A stretch of 31,930 nucleotides of DNA from Fennellomyces sp. T-0311 (Eukaryota > Mucoromycota > Mucoromycetes > Mucorales > Lichtheimiaceae): assembly GCA_025266875.1 (NCBI GenBank), contig JALLLT010000113.1:1-31930 (forward strand), written 5' to 3'. How positions within the stretch are numbered: position 1 is the stretch's first letter; each line of letters starts with the position of its first letter. The notes below the pieces were generated by a model. That model searched no databases, was not told the DNA's origin, and saw only the letters and a list, made by a program, of their open reading frames with translations. Shown piece after piece: positions 11,601-20,525 of the stretch. The translations under genes and the position numbers were made by a program.

Positions 11601-14401
11601 GCAATCGTCCTGATGAGCTTGAGGGTTTAAACCTTGCCCAGTTTGCCTCTCGCTACGAATACTCGAAACGCCATCCTAGGTGCCGAGCCAGAAGTCAATC
11701 GGAAGAAGAACAAAATGAAGATGATGGATCTGACAATGAAGACGATGCCATACCTACTCTCTCAGTGATTCTACAGCTTCGTAACAACTCCGGCTTTATT
11801 CGACTTCGGACCAAGGGAAAAGTTATACGCTACTACAAATACCGCCTAGACACAGATGCAGAAAGCTACTACCGCTCAATGCTAATGCTCTTCTGACCTT
11901 GGAGAGATGAGGAAGACGAACTAATTGATATTGACCATGCAGTGGTCTTCATGGAACATCGAGCAGATTTACTCAGAAATCATCGAGAGTTTAACTTCTT
12001 TGATGATGTAACACTCGATGAAATTATGGCCGAAGCTGAGCGTACTGCTGGAGACCGAATTGGTGATGAAGAAGACGATCCAAACGCACCTCGTGAAATC
12101 AATGAATTTCGTAACTTTGTCCTGAACGATCTGGATAATGTCGTCGATGTTATGCACGAGATGGGTGAATATGAGCGACAGCCATATATTGAACGAATTA
12201 CCACTCCTGGGCGTCTCAACGACAATGACTACCACTCGTTGGTAGCGCGTTTAAACGAAAGGCAACGGGACTATCTCTTCAATGTTCTTGCACATATCCG
12301 TTCTTCTGATCAACCAGAACCACTGTATCATTTTGTTACAGGAGGAGCGGGTACGGGAAAAAGTTTGCTCATATCAGCTTTTATCAAAGTTTAATTCGTA
12401 TTTTCGATACCGGGAGAGACAGAGATATGAAGAAACCATCTGTTGTTCTTACAGCATTCACAGGAAAAGCCGCATTCAACATATCGGGTCAGACAGCTCA
12501 CTCACTATTCCACCTCCTCGTCAACCAGCGAGACCTAAATAAACTCTCGCCAGATGTTTCGAACTCAATGTCAGTATCTCTTTTCGAAGTACAGTACATC
12601 ATTATCGACGAAATCAGTATGCTGTGTGAAAGGACATTGCGTTGGATCGACCAGCGCCTTCAACATATATTTCACACCAATCGAATGTTTGGGGGTAAAA
12701 GTGTTATTGCAGTCGGTGACCTTTATCAGCTTCCACCAGTTTTTGGCAGTCCAGTGTACACAATTGATACCAGCAACCCACTGGAGAGTATGTTAGGCAT
12801 TCCACGGTGGCGAAGCTTTACAATGTTCAAACTAACAGAAATTATGCGCCAACAAGATGATCTTATCTTCGCACGAGCTCTGAACAACATGGCTGTTGGC
12901 TGTATGACAGAAGAAGACGTGGCCTTAATCAACACACGATGCAGCAACGATCTCCCAGCAGAGGTATCAAATCGTGATCCTGTCCATCTCTACTTCCGGA
13001 ATCAAGATGTCGATAGCTATAATACTCAGATTTTGGAATCTCTACCTGGCGAAGAAACTATATCTGAAGCGCACGATTTAGTTTCTGGTCAAGGCCCACG
13101 TGAAAGACGCCAAGCACTCCTTACACAAGCAAGCCATTCGACGAGTAGATGCAATGGGGTTGGATTACATTATTCGCTTGAAAATTGGGGCTCGATATAT
13201 GGTTACTAGCAATGTGAATACTGCGGACGGGATTGTCAATGGGGTTACAGGCAGACTTCGGCGCATCGATAATGGAACCCATCGTGATGGTAGTGGACGA
13301 ACGAAACCCCTACGAGTCTGGATTGAGTTAGATGATGAACGATGCAGTGCTGATGCTCGGAGGACATTGCGACGCTATATGGCAGACAATCAATTGCCAC
13401 AGACATGAACACCGATTGAACCGACAACCTTCGTTATCAAATGATCCCAAAGGGGCAGGGGTAGTTTACAAGTTTCAAGGACCCAGTTTCCTATCGTCTT
13501 GGCCGAAGCAATTACGATGCATAAGTCACAAGGAGATACATATGATAACGTTGTCGTTTCCTTGCGTACACGTCTCTCGCGCGCACTTTTATATGTCGCA
13601 TGTTCTCGAGCAAAGACACTTTCCGGTTTATACTTAGTCGGTGGTACATTCAACCCTCCTAACCCATTAGCCGATGGTGATCCCATCAATGTGGAAATGC
13701 AGAGACTCGAGCAAAGCCAACTGATCCCAAGATTCGCCTTCCTGCATAATACAAATAACGACGTCAAAAAACAAGTTATCATCCACAACATTCAAAGCTT
13801 GCGCGCTCACGTTGACGAAGTAGCCCAGGACCCGGTGTATCTTACCTCATCAGTTTTGCTATTTAACGAAACGCATACAGCTGTTCATGATCGTATTGAT
13901 ATTCCTGGCTTTACTTTGTACGCTGCTGCTGACCAAGCCCGTCGTCATAGTTCTAAAGGCTCACGCATATATGTGAATGATAGTCTCTATGATCGTGGAA
14001 CACATCTTTACAGCAACATTATGTCATTCGCTCAAACCAAAAGTATTAGTATAGCTGCAATCTCACTGGACGATACGAACTTGTGCTCAGTTTACGCTTC
14101 TCCTGGTACTACACCACAACAAATCATCGATGTATTGTCACCTGTTTTGGATCTTGCCGACACAAAAATTATCGTTGCCGGAGATTTTAACATCGACTTT
14201 CACACAGATAACGACAGACGACAACGCTTTTTGCAAATGCTTTCCGAACTTGGACTCAGACTTGCTTTCGATAACACCCAGCCTACAACAATCAGTGGTA
14301 CCAGCATTGATAGTATTTTTACTTCTTTCCCTACCATTAGTAGTGGTCTATACTATTCGGTCACAAACTATCATCTACCTTTGTGGTTGCGTTACGAATA
14401 A
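8677..14401 (+). pseudogene. Helitron Rep-helicase with C-terminal endonuclease/exonuclease/phosphatase domain, broken frame
   Basis: Rolling-circle transposase. Exons 8677-8922, 8979-9035 and 9086 onward (introns of 56 and 50 nt). A charged R/E-rich N-terminus leads to a cysteine cluster (HVCCCCGG...CHTCYSY). The Rep domain has its HUH motif in EFQHQGSPHAHMLIWL and tyrosines in CCTYIVDYINKADRG. The SF1 helicase has Walker A GGAGTGKS (about 12340), IIIDEISML, DLYQLPPV, GARYMVTSN, ITMHKSQGDTYDN and LLYVACSRAK. After about 13740 an EEP-like nuclease follows (LFNETH, IVAGDFNIDF, and NYHLPLW in place of an SDH-type end). Lesions: TGA at 11129-11131, 11894-11896, 13406-13408 (family WTPI) and 13442-13444; frameshifts near 12388 and 13090. 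Such endonuclease tails are typical of Helentron-type elements. The assignment is firm; an active product is unlikely. Confidence 0.9.
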
Positions 14402-14455
14402 AATGATCGGTATGAGCTGTTATTTGCTTAGTAGTATACGAGCCGGCTCACCGTT

Positions 14456-14488
14456 GAATGACGCGAAGCGTAGCGAAGGGGCTCATTC
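14456..14488. repeat. Hairpin with conserved 21-nt loop, counterpart of 3819-3849
   Basis: Stem GAATGA (14456-14461) pairs with TCATTC (14483-14488). The 21-nt loop contains GAAGCGTAGCG and AGGGGC and matches the loop at 3824-3844 at 19 of 21 positions. The two stems differ but both pair. It is followed by GAGCGTAGCGAG and GTGCGTTATG. Confidence 0.6.
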
Positions 14489-14613
14489 AGTTGAGCGTAG
14501 CGAGACAGGTGACGTGCGTTATGCATAAAGTAACATAGAGTTTAATAGAGTAGCTGTAGGATTAGTAGAATAGCTATAGGGCTTGTAAAATAGCTATAAG
14601 ATTTAGGGAGACA

Positions 14614-14634
14614 CACTCGCGAAGCGAGTGCTAG
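14614..14634 (+). repeat. Candidate Helitron 3' terminus: hairpin followed by CTAG
   Basis: CACTCGC-GAA-GCGAGTG is a perfect 7-bp stem with a 3-nt loop, immediately followed by CTAG. Helitrons classically end in a short hairpin and CTRR. It lies 213 bp after the Helitron stop codon. The next base is G rather than T, and the hairpin is closer to the end than usual, so the exact terminus is not certain. Confidence 0.55.
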
Positions 14635-14735
14635 GGTTTAGTTGGAGTATAGAACGTGCAGCGTCGCTAAGATTTAGGGTCTTAGCGGTTTAGGGTTTTT
14701 TTCATGAATTCTCTCACTCTACCACCCATACCAAC

Positions 14736-16826
14736 ATGAACGTCAACGATCTGATCAACACTCCTGCCACCGCCAACACCAACAATACCAACGGTTCCCA
14801 CGCCAACGGCACCCCCAATTTGGTCGCCACCCCACTCGTTGTTGGGCAGTTTTCCCTCAACACCGCCTTGCCACCTATAGTATAGCAACCAATGTACTTT
14901 GGTGGGCAGCAGGCCACCCAGCAACAGCAAGCCTCGCCGCAACCGTCGCCTCAACAACAACCGTTGCAACAGCAAACAACTGACTCGCAAGTCGTCCATG
15001 ACGTCTGGGAGCAGTTTGTGCAACAGCAGCTGCAACAGCAACCCGCTTGGGAGCAGTTCGCCCAACAGCAGCAACAACAGCTCCAGCAGCAGCTCCAGCA
15101 GCAGCTCCAGCAGCTCCAGCAGCAAGCCAACCAGGCTACGACGGTTAGCAATTTGCGACCATTGATGCAGAACCTGAACCTGAATGGGGATGGGGACGCT
15201 TTGAACATTGCCGTAAACACAGCGCGCATTCCCCACGGTGCTGGACCCACCGTTACGACGCCAGTCCAAAACCATCAGGTTGCAGATACGGATGTCGATA
15301 TGCTGCTTGCATCCTTGAGTTCGTCTCTTCATTCAATTCATGCCGATCCAAAGGTCTTGAAGGTCCAGAATGTTAAGCGTCTCAGGGAGGAGCATGATGC
15401 TCTTACAACGCGCATTGCCTGATTGACTGCGCAGGGCACACCAACTTCTCTTGAGGGACATACCTTGGTTGATGAACTTGTAAAAGAGTGCGATGACATG
15501 CGCGGTAGACTTCTCTCCGTATGCTTAGGCTACCATATGGATCACCCCGATGAGCCTGAGTTCTGGACTCCTGAGATAAAGAATGAAAGAGCTCAAAAGA
15601 CGGCAAAACGGGAGGCTGTACAGGCTAAAGCTGAGGCTATGGCACCCGTTCCTAGTGGGTTGCCTAAGTTAATCTTGAATACGTTGCCCTCGTCGCGTAA
15701 CAACAGCAGGGACTCCAAGGAAAAAGGTTATCCTACCACCGTCCATTGGGCGAGAGTTTTTGAATCCTCTATCAAGGTTCATAACTTAGATGTAGAGAAC
15801 CATTGGAAGAGATTGCTTTACTTTGCACTCGACCATTCCCAGCCTGAATGGTTGTCAACTTTTTTGAAGGACACCTATCCTTCGTCCGAGCCAACTTGGG
15901 CACAAGCCAAAGAAGGCATCGCGACCGTGTTCGACATCGTAGTGCAAAGACGTTACAACAATGAGCAGGTTCTTGAGTGCTATCAAAAGCATTCAGAAAG
16001 TCTCGTGGAGTACGTTGAGCACTTCCTCGAACTTGTAGCGGCAAGTGAATATTCGCCTGCTAATCAAGTAGTGTTTGATACATTCCTTGTCTATATGCAA
16101 GAGGATTCACGCCAGGAGGCCTATAAATGGCTCTCCAAGGAGTACAGCAACAACTGGCCCTCTGATATCAATGAGGTTGCTCCTCACATCATTACGTTGA
16201 GTACCCCCAGAGGTGAAAGACAGCACCACCATTCGTTCTGTAAGTTGCACAACCACCGTCATCATCCATATGATAGGGAAAGTCGCCACGATCCTTTACG
16301 TGTGCAGGAACAGCACTCCGCTCCTGGGAACAGCGGTAGTGATACGAAGAAAGTCCAAGGCAATGGGCCAGAGTTCAACAAGGACAAGAAGCTTTGGCGC
16401 AGCTCTACCAGCCGAGCATATTTCAATCGCGCTGCCAAACAGGCAAAGAAAAATCGGGACCAGCAAAGGAAAGATGCTGAGAGAGGCGAACCATGCTCTT
16501 CACCCTGTAAGTTTTCCCGAATGGCCGGTTTTAGGAACACTGCCAAAATCGGACCTTCCGTCATTCACAATGGTGAGACACTAATTCTGGTCATCATACA
16601 GAATACTGAGGTCCACTGTCTGTTAGATCCAGGGGCTAATTTTTCGTTGTTGTTGCCCAAGTTCTGCAAAGAACAAGGAATCATCATAAATAAACCATCT
16701 AAGGATGCTGAACCAATCTATCTTGCAGACGGAACTATCGCAGATTGCAGAGCTGGTTACACACAGCACTATGGAAAATTTGCCTGGGAAGTCACTGAAA
16801 ATCCCAAAATCACCCCTATTCACTGA
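14736..16826 (+). pseudogene. Gag-protease fragment of an LTR retrotransposon, broken and truncated
   Basis: One frame runs from ATG at 14736 to TGA at 16824-16826, interrupted by TAG (14883-14885) and TGA (15420-15422). Order: Asn/Thr/Pro-rich leader; glutamine-rich tract (about 14910-15130); capsid-like helical region (VHWARVFESSIKVHNLDVEN ... QPEWLSTFLKDTYPSSEPTW); a Cys/His segment (FCKLHNHRHHPYDRESRHD) where a zinc knuckle would be; a basic stretch; and an aspartic protease core VHCLLDPGANFSLLLPKFC. The protease has Asp-Pro-Gly where Asp-Ser/Thr-Gly is usual. Frame ends before reverse transcriptase, at a sequence starting CACTGA, possibly the edge of CACTA element A. It is not the same element as the chromovirus at 25953. 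The Ty3-like assignment is probable, the family unknown. Confidence 0.75.
15000..15127 (+). repeat. CAG/CAA-rich minisatellite encoding polyglutamine
   Basis: Repeats of CAGCAGCTCCAG at 15079-15125 and CAACAGCAGCTGCAACAGCAA nearby encode Gln with interspersed Leu inside the gag leader. The minus-strand leucine-rich ORF over it is a shadow of this composition. Length change here is likely from replication slippage. Confidence 0.8.
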
Positions 16827-17193
16827 AAAACCCGTCATTCCACTGGAAATCCTCCTGTCAATATTTACAGCAGAAAATTGTCCATTAACTCTAAATTATG
16901 TAATGCAGTTCTTTTACATGGTTATCATGAAAAGGAATCCGTGTCTACGAGGTGTTTGGTTTTAGGCACTGACAATCCCAGAAAATCACTATATCATGCG
17001 ACAACAGTGATTAAATTACTCTGCATATTAGTACCTCCCTATTTTGGATAACTTATTTCTCTTTCTCTGTCAAAAGTCTCGCTCTCTGTCAATGATTTGA
17101 ATTGAAAATTTAATTACTGTTAATCCCTCATGTAAACACTTTTGTTCTAGTTTGCCGTTGAACTATTACTAAGGCTTAAACATTTAGTTTATA
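16827..17193. other. Non-coding stretch, probably 5' part of CACTA element A
   Basis: AT-rich, no gene. Two possible CACTA-type left ends are seen: CACTGAAAAACCC at 16821-16833, overlapping the gag stop, and CACTGACAATCCC at 16967-16979. The partner end would lie beyond the window, so neither can be verified. Confidence 0.35.
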
Positions 17194-17784
17194 ATGACAG
17201 AACCCAGTGTCTCTGGCAATTTGCCCCACACGAAGTTTCAGTGTGTATTCTGCCGTGAGATATTTTGGAACCGCGATGTCAACGAAAAAAAACACATGTC
17301 ACAGTGCATTGCAAATTCTGAGCAAGAAGAACAGGATTTCAATACAACAGTCGAACGGGTGAGAAAGCAATTGAAGCAGAACTTGTGCGACGGTGTTGAC
17401 AGGTATGAATACGTATGAATTCGAGAATTAATCCGCTAATAGTTTTAATGACAGTTATGAAAGTATGCAATACTCACAAGAGCCACAGGAGGCCATAAGG
17501 TATGTGCTAATCGTCAGGTAGTATTCAAAATGCCAGCTAAAGTGAACAGACGTGCGGAGCAAGCGAGGGATAAATATGATCCAGGATTCAATATCGATGA
17601 CAGTTACCCAATGGATGAAAATGATAGTGGCGCTGGCTCCAATGATGGCAATAACATGTTGAATGAAGACATTGCTAATGCCAGCACTGACTCCAACGAC
17701 CATGACGACGGCACAGCAGACAAAGATCAGTATTTAGATGCAATCCCAACTTACGATTATGCTGCTGACAAATACTCGTACTCA
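17194..17784 (+). pseudogene. CACTA Tnp2-type gene, copy A, 5' part (cut by element B)
   Basis: ATG at 17194. Exon 1 (17194-17402) encodes a CX2CX13HX3C finger (CVFC...HMSQC), like copy C and copy B. Introns fit 17403-17454 (GTATGA...GACAG) and 17500-17549 (GTATGT...AACAG). With these, exons 1 to 3 stay in one frame and read ...EAIR|RAEQARDKYDPGF and then an acidic Asp/Asn-rich region up to YSYS at 17784. There element B begins; its target duplication TCA is 17782-17784. The frame continues at 25334 (NCNNADLTSKQ). An upstream ATG at 17530 in the same frame lies within the second proposed intron. The finger and the acidic linker occupy the same positions as in copy B. Confidence 0.75.
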
Positions 17785-17796
17785 CACAGTGGGAAA
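17785..17796 (+). repeat. Left terminal inverted repeat of CACTA B
   Basis: CACAGTGGGAAA, a perfect inverse of 25319-25330. ACGGAG repeats follow at 17892-17897, 17913-17918 and 18003-18008 and may be transposase-binding subterminal motifs. Confidence 0.9.
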
Positions 17797-18061
17797 ATTT
17801 TCCGGTTCGGCTCTGTCTTCCCTGGTGAAATCCAGTAAAGTGTGGTGATTACACAGTAAGCCCTGGTTATCTTCCGTTCGAGCCAGGCTTCACGGAGAAG
17901 TACCTAAAATATACGGAGTTTTACTAGAATTTTCGGTAATACTAAGGTTTTTCCATGTTCTCAGTGATTCACGGTTCTTCTACATAAATACCGGTCCACT
18001 TTACGGAGCAAAACGTAGGAATACGAGTAGCAACCGATCTAATATAATCGCGTTTAATCTT
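17797..18061. other. Left subterminal region of CACTA B
   Basis: Non-coding. Carries three ACGGAG motifs (TTCACGGAGAAG, ATACGGAGTTTT, TTTACGGAGCAA) and several CGGTT/CCGGT words. Such clustered short repeats next to the ends are the usual binding sites of TnpA-type proteins in CACTA elements; binding here is inference. Confidence 0.55.
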
Positions 18062-19182
18062 TTAAATTCCTGTGGTTACTCCTAAATCTATGCTATTTTG
18101 CAACATGTTTTCGTACACGTAGTAGAACCGATTTTGTACAGTTGGTGATTCCAAGACTCCTACGGCACAATCGATACAAGTAGCATCGCAAACGTACAAA
18201 CGACCTTCAGATCCAAACGTGCCGTTACCACGTGGGTAACCATAATCGGATAGTTCTGTATTAGTCGCAATGCGCACCAGGCATAGAATTCTTTCATCAG
18301 CTACGGTACACAATGAGCTTATACCAGATTGTGAGGCCCGTGCCACTTACCAGCATATTTGTGAGACAAAATGAGTATAATTTCTCCAAAGAAAGTTTTT
18401 TCTACATCCTTTCCAGTTACATTGGCGAAGTGTGCATACTTGTCGACAGGCAACGTGAGCTTCACATACGTTCCATGTTTTTTAGTACAAAGTGGTAAGC
18501 AGCAGTCGTAAGTTGCATCCCGAAGATAAAGTCGTCTTCCAACTGTGATATCATTGCAAAGTTTAGGTACATTGGCCGGTGACAGATGTCGTACGCGTCC
18601 CCAAAACCTTCTGAGGTAATACATAAGGTTAATTTCTGGATAGTCATGGATTGACATTGACAATAAATGCGGCCCCCAAATTTCCGGTGCGCCTGGATAG
18701 CTGTCAACAAGGTGTACTGTAACATTTGATTTTGAAGATTTCGGACACCGTGCTGACTTGCCATCAACTCTATCCAGGTACCGCTGTGCTGCTACTGCAA
18801 TTAGCTTATTCCCAGCATTGACACCTGGAGCTTGAGTAGATTTAATCTTGCGATCAAAAACACCAACAGCTCTTTCCATGCATCTTGTTCCATATCCACG
18901 CAAAGGACCAAATTGACGAATTATCTCCGGAATATGTCGGAGGTAATGCTGGTTGACGGTATACTGGTGCCCAGGAAGGTTCACACGTGCGAATTCATGC
19001 CATCTCTTTACACACCTATTAATCGTTTGTAAGTACATACAAATGTTCAATTTAATGATACTGAAAACTCTTCATACGCGGTAATTTGATCTATAGTGTC
19101 GCTTGTTTGCTTCCACAAAAGCGAAAGTGCAGACGCCTTGGCAAGATCGGCTAGTGCTTGAATCGCTGTGTCATTACAGCTA

Positions 19183-19210
19183 TGGTGCATTTCACCTTGA
19201 CCCGCCAATA
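19183..19210 (+). repeat. Left terminal inverted repeat of the mariner-like element
   Basis: Begins TGGTGCATTTCACCTTGAC and continues CGCCAA. The inverse of 21756-21783 reads TGGTGCATTTCATCTAGAC and then CGCCAA after one more mismatch. Confidence 0.85.
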
Positions 19211-19258
19211 ATTTTGTCCAACTTTGAGAGTTTTCAGCACCACCAAAAAAAACTTAAC

Positions 19259-19289
19259 ATTAAAAACAATCCATAACATTGTTTTTAAT
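19259..19289. repeat. Perfect inverted repeat in the mariner 5' region
   Basis: ATTAAAAACAAT and ATTGTTTTTAAT form a 12-bp perfect stem around a 7-nt loop (CCATAAC). It lies 280 bp before the ATG. It could be a transposase-binding subterminal palindrome or an RNA hairpin; the sequence does not decide. Confidence 0.6.
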
Positions 19290-19538
19290 ACCTATTTAGA
19301 GTAATTATTATGGATTAGAATTTGTTAAAAATGTTTTGGGAAGAAGTTATAAGCCGTCAAAGTTGGTCGGTCGGGGAGACTTCAGACTGATTTTAGCAGG
19401 GGAAGGTAAGAAATTGAAATGGTGGTACAGGCACAGTATGCATTTAAATCCCCGATGCAGACGGCACGTGCACATTAAGTAGCCAATCATTTGGAAGTAG
19501 GGACAGCCTTCGCTTTTACACCTGGAACACTAACTGCA

Positions 19539-20525
19539 ATGCCACGCCCCAGTAAGTGTCGTTCAGCAGCAAAAGACAGACAGAACAGAAAAACTGGTCG
19601 CTATGTTAAAAAAGAAGAAAGCATATCAGACGATGACACTGTCATGCCGGTTGAGATCGTTCCAAATGACTGGGAATTGCTGGATTTGACAGACGATCAG
19701 GTGCAACAGGCAGCAGTACTTCCTGTTGTCTGGACTGAGAACGCGGGAAGTAACTTGCGCGGTGTATACACTAGAGACTCGGATGTCACCAGGTGGAGGA
19801 GGAAGAAAGAAAGCGAAGCAGCAGCTAGCATGTCAAACAAGTTGACGACCTACAGCTTCACTAGCAGCCAAAAAGAACCCGACAATGCAAAGGCTTTACG
19901 GGCGAAAGAAAAGTCACAGAAACAGGCTGCTAAAGAAGAGGAGCACAGAGTGATACTAGATGCGTACAACGAACTGACGGTTCTTGTTAAACAAAGCGCA
20001 AGTGCACAGAGCTCGTTTAATCAAACCAGCACATACCAAATGTGCAGAGTCAAGGCCGTATACAAATATTTTGAGTATCGATTGCAAAGCAAGCGCAAGA
20101 TTGAAGCCTCAGAATTGGCCGCTGCTAGTATCTGGATCGAACCTTCTGCGGATTACAAACCAAAAGCTATCAGATGCTGGGCGCAAAACTTTCTTGTTGA
20201 TGGCTATCTATCAGAACACCAGCAAGGAACGCATAGCAAACGCGAATCAATCTTGAGCGACGAGGACATAGAAGAAAATATTAAAAGCTGGATCAAGGAT
20301 CAGAAGCCCGAGAAGCGTACCCTTCCAGAGCTCGTGAAATATGTAAACGAAACGGCTATCCCTGAAGTACTTGCGTTCCTGGGTCTATCGGACAAACCAC
20401 TTTATGGCGATTCATGCATGAATGGGGCTTTAAATTTCGAAAGGCCAGCAAGGATATTTACTACGATGGGCACGAAAGGGATGACGTGGTCGCATATCGT
20501 CAGTCATGGGCTAAACGGATGGTAG
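19539..20525 (+). CDS. Mariner-like transposase, N-terminal ORF
   Basis: ATG at 19539 is the first in-frame ATG (MPRPSKCRSAAKDRQNRK); the frame is open back to 19491 without another ATG. The protein is basic at its start, has acidic and Lys/Glu-rich helical stretches (AKEKSQKQAAKEEEHRV), and then a region that in related transposases is helical and binds DNA (YQMCRVKAVYKYFEYRLQ, ELVKYVNETAIPEVLAFLGL). It overlaps the catalytic ORF by 112 nt, which lies in the -1 frame. Residues after about 20405 look unlike the family, whereas the other frame reads WRFMHEWGFKFRKASK as expected. So the two ORFs were once one frame or are joined by frameshifting. Confidence 0.75.
   Translation: MPRPSKCRSAAKDRQNRKTGRYVKKEESISDDDTVMPVEIVPNDWELLDLTDDQVQQAAVLPVVWTENAGSNLRGVYTRDSDVTRWRRKKESEAAASMSNKLTTYSFTSSQKEPDNAKALRAKEKSQKQAAKEEEHRVILDAYNELTVLVKQSASAQSSFNQTSTYQMCRVKAVYKYFEYRLQSKRKIEASELAAASIWIEPSADYKPKAIRCWAQNFLVDGYLSEHQQGTHSKRESILSDEDIEENIKSWIKDQKPEKRTLPELVKYVNETAIPEVLAFLGLSDKPLYGDSCMNGALNFERPARIFTTMGTKGMTWSHIVSHGLNGW

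Larger units (their letters stand above)
14402..14735. other. Non-coding stretch between Helitron gene and gag fragment
   Basis: Holds two hairpins, described separately, and repeated short units (ATAGAGTAGCTGTAGG, AGAATAGCTATAGGG, AAATAGCTATAAG) at 14536-14600. TTTAGGG occurs at three places in 14602-14698 but not in tandem. No LTR boundary or primer-binding site for the following gag could be fixed. Confidence 0.4.

Noticed and set aside
4281..14401. TGA read as an amino acid (altered genetic code) because so many stops are TGA
   Set aside because: CACTA B's 964-codon gene and the chromovirus pol contain no in-frame TGA, and the broken genes also carry frameshifts, so ordinary decay is simpler.
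14600..14700. TTTAGGG words as a telomere remnant
   Set aside because: Only scattered single copies, not tandem, within Helitron 3' sequence.
14682..15332. Leucine-rich protein on the minus strand
   Set aside because: It is the reverse reading of the CAG/CAA repeat in gag; the plus frame continues into capsid and protease motifs.
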